Shown: positions 14,388 through 22,428, counted from the stretch's first letter. The stretch is DNA of 28,714 nt from CAYLVJ01 sp964501525 (GCA_964501525.1 CAZCSI010000004.1:1-28714), one strand, 5' to 3'. Notes: generated by a model from the letters alone, not told the origin. Made by a program: numbers and translations.

Positions 14388-15980
14388 ATGTCAGAGATTA
14401 ATTTTTTTGGAAAGACAACTTTTCGCAACGCGGAGAAAAGGTTCGGCATTAAAACGGCAGACCGGCGCCGTCATTTTTATGTTATCGGTAAAACGGGTAT
14501 GGGTAAAACACACACTCTGAAAACCATGGCCATCAATGATATCCGGGCCGGGAAAGGGATCGGGTTTGTGGACCCGCACGGAGAAGCGGCAGAAGAACTT
14601 TTGGATTTTGTGCCTTCGGAAAGGATAAACGATGTTATTTATTTCAACCCGGCCGATATAGATCATCCCATTTCTTTCAACGTTATGGAGGAGGTCAGTT
14701 TGGAGGCAAGACATCTTGTCGCTTCGGGGCTTTTGGGTGTTTTTAAGAAAATATGGCCGGATGTCTGGTCAGCCAGAATGGAATACATCTTGAGCAATAC
14801 CATACTGGCTCTTTTGGAATATCCGGGTTCGACTTTGCTGGGCATCAATCGTATGATGGGGGACTCCGACTACAGAAAGAAGGTTTTACGGCATATAAAG
14901 GACCCGGTTATCAAGGCTTTTTGGACCAAGGAGTTTGCCCGCTACAGCCAGCAGTATGCTGTGGAAGCTACAGCTGCCATTCAAAACAAGATAGGCCAGT
15001 TTATCTCTGCTCCGTTGGTGCGCAACATAGTGGGGCAGGTGCGTTCTTCAATCGATATGAGAATGGTTATGGATGAAGGCAAGATACTGATTATCAACCT
15101 TTCCCAGGGGCTGGTCGGAGAAGACGCAGCTTATCTTCTGGGCGGACTTATTCTAACCAAATTGCAGCTGGCAGCTATGTCCCGGGTGGATGTTCCCGAA
15201 GAACAAAGAAGAGACTTTTTTCTTTTTGTAGACGAGTTTCAGCACTTTGCCACCCGTTCTTTTACCAACGTTCTTTCAGAGGCGCGCAAATATCGCTTAG
15301 GCCTGCATCTCGGACACCAGTACATTGCCCAGATGGAAGAAGAGGTTCGGGACGCGGTGTTCGGCAACGTAGGCACCATTGTTTGTTTCAGGGTGGGGGC
15401 AGAGGACGCGGAGTGGCTGGAAAGAGAGTTTGACCCTTATTTTTACGCCAGAGATCTTGTTAACCTTCCCAAATACAATTTCTATACCAAACTGATGATT
15501 GACGGGGTGGCGACCAAACCTTTTTCAGCCCAGGGCCTGCCTCTGCAGGAGCCTCCGGAGGAAAGCAGCAAGGAAAAGATTATCAAGGTTTCCAGAGAAA
15601 GATATGCTGCGGAACGCGATGTAGTAGAGGGGAAAATAGAGAAATGGCTCGGGTTTTTAGAAGAGATGGAGGTCAAGACCCCGACTCAGCTTTACGATAT
15701 CAACTGTTCCGTATGCGGTGAGCCGGACAAAGTTCCTTTTGAGCCGGACCCGGACCGGCCGGTTTACTGCAAATCATGCTTTAAAAAGGTGCAGAGAGGG
15801 GAGATATCTCCTCCTGAAAAAACAAAACCCGCGGACAAAAAATCTGATTCAAAGAAAAAAACAGAAGCTAAACGGGATTCAAAAAAGAAACAAAAGCCGG
15901 CTGAAACTTCTCATTTAGAGCAGGTGAGATCTGCTTTAGGCCGGGCTCTTAAAAAAAGAAAAAATGAAAAAGATAACTGA
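14388..15980 (+). CDS. VirD4/TraG/HerA-like DNA-translocating ATPase with CxxC-x17-CxxC zinc ribbon
   Basis: The 530-residue protein is a P-loop ATPase of the FtsK/HerA/VirD4 type. Walker A is GKTGMGKT (34-41) after HFYVI, followed by GFVDPHGEAAEELLDFVP and VIYFNPADIDHPISFNVME, segments typical of type IV coupling-protein-like ATPases. Walker B is FFLFVDEFQHF near residue 280, followed by SEARKYRLGLHLGHQYI. No N-terminal membrane helix is present, so anchoring probably depends on the preceding membrane protein. After the ATPase core comes a four-Cys zinc ribbon with C440, C443, C461 and C464, spaced CxxC-x17-CxxC, and then a Lys-rich tail of about 55 residues. The stop codon lies 17 bases inside pgk. 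It may pump DNA during uptake, transfer or processing; no other type IV secretion genes are in the window. Confidence 0.8.
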   Translation: MSEINFFGKTTFRNAEKRFGIKTADRRRHFYVIGKTGMGKTHTLKTMAINDIRAGKGIGFVDPHGEAAEELLDFVPSERINDVIYFNPADIDHPISFNVMEEVSLEARHLVASGLLGVFKKIWPDVWSARMEYILSNTILALLEYPGSTLLGINRMMGDSDYRKKVLRHIKDPVIKAFWTKEFARYSQQYAVEATAAIQNKIGQFISAPLVRNIVGQVRSSIDMRMVMDEGKILIINLSQGLVGEDAAYLLGGLILTKLQLAAMSRVDVPEEQRRDFFLFVDEFQHFATRSFTNVLSEARKYRLGLHLGHQYIAQMEEEVRDAVFGNVGTIVCFRVGAEDAEWLEREFDPYFYARDLVNLPKYNFYTKLMIDGVATKPFSAQGLPLQEPPEESSKEKIIKVSRERYAAERDVVEGKIEKWLGFLEEMEVKTPTQLYDINCSVCGEPDKVPFEPDPDRPVYCKSCFKKVQRGEISPPEKTKPADKKSDSKKKTEAKRDSKKKQKPAETSHLEQVRSALGRALKKRKNEKDN

Positions 15981-17070
15981 TTTTTCGCTTGCTGACAAGC
16001 GTGTTTTACTGCGTTGTGATTTTAATGTTCCGCTTAATGAAAAAAGAGAGGTGGAAGATGATTTTCGTATAGAAATAACCATTCCCACTATTGAATATAT
16101 TTTAAAGCAAAAAGGAAAAGTTATTCTGCTCTCTCATTTGGGCCGGCCGGCCGGTAAAAAAGAAGAAAGGTTTTCCCTGGGACCGGTTCAGGACAAGCTG
16201 GTGGAGTATCTGGATTTTTCGGTTGTCAAAGCTGAGGATTGTACGGGGCCGGAGATAGAAAAATGGACAAAAGAGATGCAGGCGGGTGAGGTGCTTCTTT
16301 TGGAAAACCTCAGGTTTCATCGGGGAGAAGAAAGCAATGATAAAGAGTTTGCCCGGCGCTTGGCCCGGCTGGGAGACGTTTATATCAACGAGGCGTTCAG
16401 TGTTTCACACAGGAATCATGCTTCTGTGGTCAGTTTGCCGCGCCTGCTTTTGTCAGGAGTTGGTTTTGTTTTCTTGGAAGAATTAAAGGTTTTGAAAAAG
16501 GTCAGGCAGGGGTCTCAGAGGCCTGTGGTGGGGATTATAGGCGGGGCCAAGGTGGAGGAAAAATTAAAACCCGTGCCCAAGCTTTTAGAGCTGGCGGACC
16601 TGCTTTTAATAGGGGGTAAGACAGGGGAGGTTTTAAGAAAATACGAGGAAACGGGGAAAATAGAGCCCGGTTTGGACAAGATTGTGCGGAACATCGATTT
16701 GAAAAGCAAAAAGCTGTTTATTACTCGAGACGGTGTTTATCAAAACCAAAAAATATGCGATATCGGGCCGGAAACCGTTCGTCTTTTTAAGGAAAAGATT
16801 GAAAAAGCGAACACTGTTTTCTGGGCCGGACCCGTGGGCAACACTGATTTAAAAGAGTTTGAGCAAGGGTCAAAAGAGATAGCTGAGGCTGTCGGAGCCG
16901 CAGATGTTTTTTCTGTGGCAGGCGGAGGAGATACAGCCTCTTTTTTAAGAAAAAGAGGGATGGATAAGAGTTTCAACCATATTTCTACAGGAGGCAGTTC
17001 TATGCTTCATTTTTTAAGTGAAGGCACTCTTCCCGGCCTGGAGGCCCTTAATTCTTCTCAGCTTTTATGA
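15964..17070 (+). CDS. pgk: Phosphoglycerate kinase
   Basis: This glycolytic enzyme transfers phosphate between 1,3-bisphosphoglycerate and ADP, producing ATP. Signatures include RCDFNVP near residue 17, SHLGRP, LLLENLRFHRGEE, GIIGGAKVEEK, VAGGGDTASFL and NHISTGGSSML. At 368 residues it is shorter than the usual 390-400. Some family-conserved places differ: NEAFSVSHRNHAS replaces the common NDAFGxxHRAHAS, and GPVGNTDLKEF replaces the usual GPMGxFE segment of the nucleotide site. The core substrate and phosphate-binding motifs remain, so activity is expected. The start codon lies 17 bases inside the preceding ATPase gene, and the stop overlaps the DHH phosphoesterase start by 4 bases (ATGA), so expression is probably coupled to both neighbours. 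Confidence 0.95.
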   Translation: MKKITDFSLADKRVLLRCDFNVPLNEKREVEDDFRIEITIPTIEYILKQKGKVILLSHLGRPAGKKEERFSLGPVQDKLVEYLDFSVVKAEDCTGPEIEKWTKEMQAGEVLLLENLRFHRGEESNDKEFARRLARLGDVYINEAFSVSHRNHASVVSLPRLLLSGVGFVFLEELKVLKKVRQGSQRPVVGIIGGAKVEEKLKPVPKLLELADLLLIGGKTGEVLRKYEETGKIEPGLDKIVRNIDLKSKKLFITRDGVYQNQKICDIGPETVRLFKEKIEKANTVFWAGPVGNTDLKEFEQGSKEIAEAVGAADVFSVAGGGDTASFLRKRGMDKSFNHISTGGSSMLHFLSEGTLPGLEALNSSQLL

Positions 17071-18224
17071 TTAAGGGGATTGAAAAAGCGGGTTCTGTTA
17101 TTGAGAAAGCTGTGAAAAGAGAGGAGGTTATCTACCTTTTCGGAGACGGAGACCCGGACGGCATCACTTCGGTTCTCATTATGGAGAGGGCGTTGAAAGA
17201 CAGAGCCCACACCGCTCCTCCTTTTTTCAGCGACAGAGAAAAACAGGGTTATGGGCTGAGCGAGCATTATCTTGAGCTTTTAGCTTCAAAAAAACCAGGG
17301 CTTATCATTCTCTTTGACTGCGGCACCGGTAATAGAAAAGAGGTGCAAAAGATTAAAAAAATGGGGTTTTCGGTTGTAATCGTAGACCATCACAAGCCGG
17401 TAGGGCCGGTGCCGAAAGCCTCAGCCATTGTTAATCCTCGGATAGAGCGGGAAAGCGCCTGGTTTAATTTGTGTGCTGCCGCTTTAACCGCTTGTTTGGC
17501 CCGTTTCATCCTGGGAGAAAAGATAACGGAAAACGATGATAACTTTTTTTCCGTGCTGGCCTGTTTAGCCACCATCTCGGACCAGATGATAAGAGACGAA
17601 GCCAATGAAGAGATAATTGAAAAAGGGGTTGAAGCTTTTGTTCAAACCGGCCACCCGGCTCTGACCGCGCTCAGGGAGGCCGTACCTGAAGAGCGGGGAA
17701 TCACAACAGAAAATATAGAAAGGTATGTGACGCCTCTTTTGTCTTCAGCTTCTCCAAGAACCACTTATCTTTTACTTAAGGAAAAATCATATAAATCTGA
17801 GAAGCTCCGCCGTGACTCTGCAGGACTACGCTACCAAACCGCGGCCGAGGCGGTCGTCTTACTGCAGCAAAAAAGAGAACTGCAGCGGGAGAGAGTGGAG
17901 GAGATTGTCAAAGAGGTTCAAGGGAAAATGAGATCGGACCAGCCCCTTGTTTTTGAGGGAGACAAGGACTGGCCTTTGTTTTTAGCGGCCCGGGCCGCCT
18001 CCAAGCTGGTGAGCGAGTTCAACAAGCCGGTTTTTCTTTATAACAAAGGCGCGGAGATGAGCCAGGGTTCGGCTCGAGCGCCTTCTGAGTATAACCTTTT
18101 AAAAGTGATGAGGCCCTGCTCCCGTTTTCTTCTTAACTGGGGAGGGCATCCCCCTGCCGCAGGGTTCGGGTTGAAAAATAAGGATCTAAGCTCTTTTCAG
18201 CGGTGCCTGATTAAAAACCTTTAA
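17067..18224 (+). CDS. RecJ-like DHH/DHHA1 phosphoesterase
   Basis: The 385-residue protein carries the RecJ-type active-site set: GDGDPDG (D27, D29, D31), QGYGLSE near residue 60, LFDCGTGN (D84), and VDHHK (D107-H108-H109). A DHHA1 domain ends the protein, with NWGGHPPAAGFGLK. RecJ homologues are metal-dependent 5' to 3' single-strand DNA exonucleases, whereas shorter relatives can be nanoRNases or cyclic-dinucleotide phosphodiesterases. The GDxDxDG form and the QGYGLS motif favour the RecJ type, but no separate C-terminal OB domain is evident and the length is well below the 550-600 residues of full RecJ. It overlaps pgk by 4 bases and is followed by RNase HI, so a role in nucleic acid processing is likely. 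Confidence 0.85.
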   Translation: MIKGIEKAGSVIEKAVKREEVIYLFGDGDPDGITSVLIMERALKDRAHTAPPFFSDREKQGYGLSEHYLELLASKKPGLIILFDCGTGNRKEVQKIKKMGFSVVIVDHHKPVGPVPKASAIVNPRIERESAWFNLCAAALTACLARFILGEKITENDDNFFSVLACLATISDQMIRDEANEEIIEKGVEAFVQTGHPALTALREAVPEERGITTENIERYVTPLLSSASPRTTYLLLKEKSYKSEKLRRDSAGLRYQTAAEAVVLLQQKRELQRERVEEIVKEVQGKMRSDQPLVFEGDKDWPLFLAARAASKLVSEFNKPVFLYNKGAEMSQGSARAPSEYNLLKVMRPCSRFLLNWGGHPPAAGFGLKNKDLSSFQRCLIKNL

Positions 18225-18245
18225 ACGTTGATTTTGAATAAGGAA

Positions 18246-18692
18246 ATGGAAAAATTCATTATTTATACGGACGGAGCGTCAAGAGGCAACCCGGGGCCGG
18301 CCGCTATAGGCGTGGTCTTTTTAAACTCCAAAAGGCAGGTTTTAAAAGAGTATAATTGTTACAAGGGAGAAAAAACCAATAACGAGGCGGAATACGAAGC
18401 CATTATCTGGGGTTTGAAAAAATTCAAAGCTCTTTGGGGCAAGAAAAAGGCCAAGGAAGCCGAGATAGAGGTCAACACCGATTCAGAGCTGATTGCGGAG
18501 CAAATGAACGGCCGTTACAAGATTGAAAGCGAGAAGCTGCAGAAGTTGTTTTTAAAGCTGTGGAATCTGCGCCTTGACTTCGGCGCGGTAGAAATTAAAC
18601 ATATTCCTCGCGAGAAAAACAAGAGAGCGGATGAGCTGGCCAATGAGGCGCTGGACCAGAAACTTTCTCAAAAAGGACTTTTTAGTCAATGA
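18246..18692 (+). CDS. rnhA: Ribonuclease HI-like protein
   Basis: RNase HI cuts the RNA strand of RNA-DNA hybrids, as in primer and R-loop removal. The four acidic catalytic residues are in place: D9 in YTDGASRGNPG, E47 in TNNEAEYEA, D79 in VNTDSEL and D129 in NKRADELAN. The basic handle region of E. coli RNase HI is reduced, which is common in the type found in archaea and many bacteria. I chose the ATG at 18246 (148 residues); a TTG six codons upstream is also in frame but adds only MILNKE. It lies shortly after the RecJ-like gene, and the stop is followed by a promoter for the next gene. Confidence 0.92.
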   Translation: MEKFIIYTDGASRGNPGPAAIGVVFLNSKRQVLKEYNCYKGEKTNNEAEYEAIIWGLKKFKALWGKKKAKEAEIEVNTDSELIAEQMNGRYKIESEKLQKLFLKLWNLRLDFGAVEIKHIPREKNKRADELANEALDQKLSQKGLFSQ

Positions 18693-18710
18693 TTTTATTT
18701 TTAAAAACGC

Positions 18711-18739
18711 TTGTTTACCCCTTATTTTTTTGTTAAAAT
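18711..18739 (+). promoter_or_regulatory. Promoter for the coiled-coil gene and alaS (leaderless)
   Basis: TTGTTT (18711-18716) is followed after 17 bases by TAAAAT (18734-18739), which carries the extended TG at 18731-18732. Transcription would start at about 18746, which is the A of the ATG, so the mRNA would be leaderless. Confidence 0.6.
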
Positions 18740-18745
18740 CAAACA

Positions 18746-19036
18746 ATGATTATTATTGGTAAAAGAAAAGAAGAAAAAAAGGAGGAGGGTCTCGGAAACG
18801 CTTATAAGGATCTGGAAGAGTTTTCCAGAGAGATTATTGAGCTGGGCCAAAAAATAGAAAGCAAGCTGGAGAGAAAAGGGTGGCTGGAAGGCATGATAAG
18901 GGTAAAAGAGAAAGAGATGAGTTCTCTCAGGCAGGAGATATTTGACCTGAAAAACGAACTTTCAGAGGTGAAAAGCGAACTTCTGCGCCTTGAGCAGAAA
19001 AGAAGCCAGGCCCGGGAAGAGAAAGATGAACTATGA
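18746..19036 (+). CDS. Small coiled-coil protein, function unknown
   Basis: I do not recognise this 96-residue protein. It is highly charged, rich in Glu, Lys and Arg, and after a short N-terminal strand (MIIIGKRK) it reads as continuous helix. Heptad-like Leu/Ile spacing in the second half (for example EIFDLKNELSEVKSELLRLEQ) suggests a coiled coil. There is no signal peptide, membrane segment or Cys. It is preceded by a promoter that starts the mRNA at its ATG and overlaps the alaS start by 4 bases (ATGA), so it is translated together with alanyl-tRNA synthetase. It might support or modulate the short synthetase, or simply serve as a leading cistron; neither is shown by the sequence. Confidence 0.75.
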   Translation: MIIIGKRKEEKKEEGLGNAYKDLEEFSREIIELGQKIESKLERKGWLEGMIRVKEKEMSSLRQEIFDLKNELSEVKSELLRLEQKRSQAREEKDEL

Positions 19037-20826
19037 AGCAATTTTCCTCTTCAGAACTCAGACATCTTTTTTTAAAGTTTTTTGAACAACGGGGGCATAA
19101 ACGGGTGCCTTCTTCTTCTCTTATTCCTGCTGACCCGACCTCTCTTTTTACATCAGCCGGGATGCAGCAGTTTGTGCCTTATCTTTCCGGAACCAGCGAG
19201 CCTCCGTACCGCCGGGCATGCTCTGCCCAGAAATGTTTGAGAGTGGATGATATAGAGGAGGTGGGGGACGCCACCCATCATACTTTTTTTGAAATGCTGG
19301 GCAACTGGTCCTTTGGAGATTATTTTAAAGAAAAAGCGATCAGCTGGGCCTTGGAGTTTCTTGTTGATGAGTGCGGGTTCGAGAAAGAAAGATTGTGGAT
19401 TTCGATTTTTAAAGGAAAAGACAATATTTCTCGGGACGACGAGGCAGAAAAGATCTGGATGGAAAAAGGTTTTTCCAAAAAGAAAATATTTGAATACGGG
19501 GTCGAGGACAATTTTTGGGGGCCGGTCGGTGCCACTGGACCGTGCGGGCCCTGCTCCGAGATTTTTTATGAAAAAGACGGAGAGCCGTGCGGGCCGGAGT
19601 GCCACCCCAACTGCGAATGCGGACATTTTGTTGAAATCTGGAACCTGGTTTTTATGGAGTATAATAAAACCAAAGAGGGAGAGTTTGTAAGGCTTGAACA
19701 GCAGAATATAGACACCGGCCTCGGTTTCGAAAGGGTGACCGCTCTTTTGCAGAAGAAAGATACTGCTTATGAAACAGATTTGTTTCAGCCTCTCATTAAA
19801 AAGATTGAGGAGTTTTCAGGGCGTTCTTATCAAAATAATGTGCAGGATTTCAGGGTGATAGCGGACCACTTGAGAGCTGTGTGTTTCACCGCCTCAGAAG
19901 GGATTCTTCCTTCCAACACAGGCCGGGGGTATGTACTGCGTATGCTTCTCCGCCGTATGTTCAGGCATGCTTATCAGCTGAACCTTGACTCTGATTTCTA
20001 CCCGGCTTTGATAGATGAGGTGGCCGGCATTTACGGGAAGGAGTATCAAGAATTAAAAGCAAAACAAGAGCAGATAAAGGAAACGGTAAGAGAAGAAGAA
20101 AACAGGTTCGGCCGGACTTTGGACAAGGGGCTCTCCCAGTTTAAGAAACTGGTCAAGGGAAAAGAAAAGAGCATAATTTCGGGAGAGGAGGCGTTTGATC
20201 TTTATCAAAGCTACGGTTTTCCTTTGGAGCTGACCCGGGATTTAGCGCGGGAAAAAGGATTAAGGGTGGATGAAAAAGGGTTTCAAAAAGCTTTTGAGGA
20301 GCACCGCAACGCATCCCGCAAAGGCGCGGATAAAAAATTCGGCGGGGTGGGTATAGAGCAGCTGGATGATACGGAAGAGGTGCGCCGGGCAACCCGGCTT
20401 CACACAGCCACCCATCTGCTTCAATCGGCCCTCAGGGAGGTGCTGGGCGGGCATGTCAAGCAGATGGGTTCCGATATTACTCCGGAGCGTCTGCGGTTTG
20501 ACTTTTCCCATCCTAACGCTTTAACAAAAGAAGAGGTGGACAAGGTTGAAAAATGGGTTAACGATAAAATAAAGCAGGGACTGCCGGTAACGCGCCGGGA
20601 GATGCCTTATGAAAAAGCGGTTGACTCCGGGGCTTTAGCCTTTTTCAAGGCAAAGTATCCTAAAAAAGTTTTTGTTTATACCGTGGGCCGGGAGCCGGCT
20701 TCAAAAGAGATATGCGCCGGCCCGCATGTTGAAAATACAAAGGATTTGGGAGTATTCAGAATCACCAAGGAGGAGTCCATAGGCTCCGGTATGAGAAGAA
20801 TCAAGGCGGTGCTGGAAACCCCGTAG
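19033..20826 (+). CDS. alaS: Alanyl-tRNA synthetase, short form lacking the C-terminal C-Ala domain
   Basis: The 597-residue enzyme charges tRNA-Ala. The class II catalytic core is present: the start (ELRHLFLKFFEQRGH), FTSAGMQQFVPYL, CSAQKCLRVDDIEEVG and FFEMLGNWSFGDYF, followed by VGATGPCGPCSEIF and the CxPNCECGHFVEIWN segment. The tRNA-recognition helices follow. The editing domain has its four metal ligands: H457 and H461 in HTATHLL, and C561 and H565 in CAGPH. The protein then stops after SIGSGMRRIKAVLE. Usual bacterial AlaRS has about 870 residues, with an oligomerisation and DHHA1/C-Ala domain that are missing here. The following 83 bases contain no continuation, so this is not a local frameshift. 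A single enzyme could thus be monomeric yet still edit Ser or Gly mischarging. It is coupled to the upstream coiled-coil gene. Confidence 0.93.
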   Translation: MKQFSSSELRHLFLKFFEQRGHKRVPSSSLIPADPTSLFTSAGMQQFVPYLSGTSEPPYRRACSAQKCLRVDDIEEVGDATHHTFFEMLGNWSFGDYFKEKAISWALEFLVDECGFEKERLWISIFKGKDNISRDDEAEKIWMEKGFSKKKIFEYGVEDNFWGPVGATGPCGPCSEIFYEKDGEPCGPECHPNCECGHFVEIWNLVFMEYNKTKEGEFVRLEQQNIDTGLGFERVTALLQKKDTAYETDLFQPLIKKIEEFSGRSYQNNVQDFRVIADHLRAVCFTASEGILPSNTGRGYVLRMLLRRMFRHAYQLNLDSDFYPALIDEVAGIYGKEYQELKAKQEQIKETVREEENRFGRTLDKGLSQFKKLVKGKEKSIISGEEAFDLYQSYGFPLELTRDLAREKGLRVDEKGFQKAFEEHRNASRKGADKKFGGVGIEQLDDTEEVRRATRLHTATHLLQSALREVLGGHVKQMGSDITPERLRFDFSHPNALTKEEVDKVEKWVNDKIKQGLPVTRREMPYEKAVDSGALAFFKAKYPKKVFVYTVGREPASKEICAGPHVENTKDLGVFRITKEESIGSGMRRIKAVLETP

Positions 20827-20909
20827 GCTTCAAAGCAGGGACTCAGCCTGTTAAGCTGTATGTAAGTTTAAGTTGTATATAAATAAAATTAATTATTAAT
20901 TGCATCAAT

Positions 20910-22169
20910 ATGGCACGTAAAAAAATATATGATATCAGACCGCCCAGCAAGAAGTCCCCTGTTTCTTTTAAAAAAGAACGCTCTATATTCAGGTCGCCGA
21001 ATCTGGAGCTGGGGTTTGACCCCGGAGTTTTCCAAAAACTGGGTTTAGGCCGTTTATTCTCCGGCTTGAACATTGTGGTTTTTGCTTTGGTGATTTTGGC
21101 CGGGGGCTTTTTATACCTGCATTTCACAGCTTCGGCAGAGATCAAAGTCTACCCCGCTGTCAACAACCTTTCTTTTAAAAAAGAAGCTTCTGCTCGAACC
21201 GACATTATGGAGCCGGATTTTGAAAATGCAATTATCAAAGCTCAGCTGCTGACAAGGGAAAAAGAAGTTTCAGGCAGTTTTCCCGCTACAGGGATGAGTG
21301 AGACCGCCACCAAGGCAAGGGGCAGGGTAACGGTCATTAATGAGTATCACAGCGACCAGGTTTTAGTGGAAAGCACCCGGTTTCTGTCTGCGGACAGCAA
21401 GCTTTTTTACTCTCAGGAGAGGATAGTTATTCCTGCCGGAGGCAGCCAGGAGGTGGGAGTGGAGGCGGCTGAAGCAGGTCTGGATTACAATATCAAACCT
21501 ACCACTTTTTCCATCCCCGGTCTGCTCGGTTCTCCGCGCTATACTTCGGTTTACGCTGAAAGCGGGGAAGCAATGCAGGGCGGAAGTATTGGCGAGACAG
21601 CAATAGTGACGGAAGAGGATGTTGACAAGGCAGAAGACCAGCTCAAACAAAAAGCCGGGACTGAACTCCAGCAGGATTTTCTGCAACTGTCCGGAGCTTC
21701 TTTTGAGATTCTGCCGGATTCAATTGAAGTCGAGGTGCTTGAAACTCTGCCTTCAGTGGAGATAGGGACAGCTGTTGCCAGTTTTGACCTTTCTTTGATG
21801 GTCAAAGGCGGAGGGCTGGGCTTTCATCGAGGTGAAGCGGAAGAGCTTGCCAGGCAATGGATTGATGAAAAGACGGCTGAGGCGGAAAATTTAAAAGAGG
21901 ACAGTGTTGCCATAGAGGTGGCCTCCATAAGCAGTGATGCCAGGTCGGGTGAAGCTGAGTTAAGGATAGAGGTCAAGGCAGAACTTATTAAAGAGGTGGA
22001 TATGGAGGAGCTAAAAAGAAGGTTGATGGGAAAGACAATAAAAGAAACCAGAAGTCTTTTATCGTCTTATTCACAAGTGGAAAAAATAGAGATTCAGATT
22101 TACCCTTTTTGGAGGTCAAGAATTCCCAATGACCCGGCCAGCGTAAAACTGGAGCTCGTCTCTCAGTAA
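20910..22169 (+). CDS. Single-pass membrane protein with baseplate-J-like region, function unknown
   Basis: The 419-residue product has a basic cytoplasmic start of about 50 residues (MARKKIYDIRPPSKK), one membrane helix at about 53-75 (VVFALVILAGGFLYLHF), and a long outside part. The exterior has a beta-rich region (about 125-190) reading RGRVTVINEY, then FYSQERIVIPAGGSQEVGVEA, followed by helices with EAEELARQWIDEKTAEAE and a final strand-helix-strand region. Patescibacterial proteins with this pattern are often labelled baseplate J-like; that similarity is weak and does not show a phage origin. Neighbours are alaS and, on the right, the ribosomal operon beginning with infA, with its own promoter between. 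It could be an envelope or pilus-related assembly factor. Confidence 0.65.
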   Translation: MARKKIYDIRPPSKKSPVSFKKERSIFRSPNLELGFDPGVFQKLGLGRLFSGLNIVVFALVILAGGFLYLHFTASAEIKVYPAVNNLSFKKEASARTDIMEPDFENAIIKAQLLTREKEVSGSFPATGMSETATKARGRVTVINEYHSDQVLVESTRFLSADSKLFYSQERIVIPAGGSQEVGVEAAEAGLDYNIKPTTFSIPGLLGSPRYTSVYAESGEAMQGGSIGETAIVTEEDVDKAEDQLKQKAGTELQQDFLQLSGASFEILPDSIEVEVLETLPSVEIGTAVASFDLSLMVKGGGLGFHRGEAEELARQWIDEKTAEAENLKEDSVAIEVASISSDARSGEAELRIEVKAELIKEVDMEELKRRLMGKTIKETRSLLSSYSQVEKIEIQIYPFWRSRIPNDPASVKLELVSQ

Positions 22170-22174
22170 GATAT

Positions 22175-22202
22175 TTGACTTTTAGAGAAAAATAAATAAT
22201 AA
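22175..22202 (+). promoter_or_regulatory. Promoter of the infA-ribosomal protein operon (leaderless)
   Basis: TTGACT (22175-22180) and TAATAA (22197-22202) are 16 bases apart. Transcription is expected at about 22209-22210, where the GTG start of infA lies, so the first message of the operon would have no leader and no Shine-Dalgarno sequence. Confidence 0.6.
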
Positions 22203-22209
22203 TACGAAC

Positions 22210-22428
22210 GTGGTAAAGCAAGAAAAAATAAAAAAAGAAGGGCAGGTAACCGAGGCCCTTCCTGATTTGCGTTTTAGGGTAAAACTCGATGACGGAGACG
22301 AGGTCCTTGCCAAATTAGCAGGCAAGCTTAGAATGTATAGAATTAAGGTTCTGCCTGGAGACAGGGTGGATGTAGAAGTCAGCCCTTATGACAAAACGCG
22401 GGGCAGAATAGTTTGGAGAAAAAAATGA
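22210..22428 (+). CDS. infA: Translation initiation factor IF-1
   Basis: The 72-residue protein has the IF-1 OB-fold: EGQVTEALPDLRFRVKLDDG, then LAKLAGKLRMYRIKVLPGDRV and the final DKTRGRIVWR. IF-1 binds the A site of the small ribosomal subunit during initiation. The start is GTG, as no ATG is available in frame before the conserved part and the length then matches the family exactly. The promoter immediately upstream would make it leaderless. It overlaps rpmJ by 4 bases (ATGA), so the two are translationally coupled. Confidence 0.96.
   Translation: MVKQEKIKKEGQVTEALPDLRFRVKLDDGDEVLAKLAGKLRMYRIKVLPGDRVDVEVSPYDKTRGRIVWRKK

Noticed and set aside
18228..18245. TTG start for RNase HI
   Set aside because: It adds six residues without conservation; the ATG gives the standard MEKFIIYTDG start.
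20827..20909. Missing C-Ala domain of AlaRS continuing after a frameshift
   Set aside because: Only 83 bases separate it from the next gene and none of the frames reads like DHHA1.
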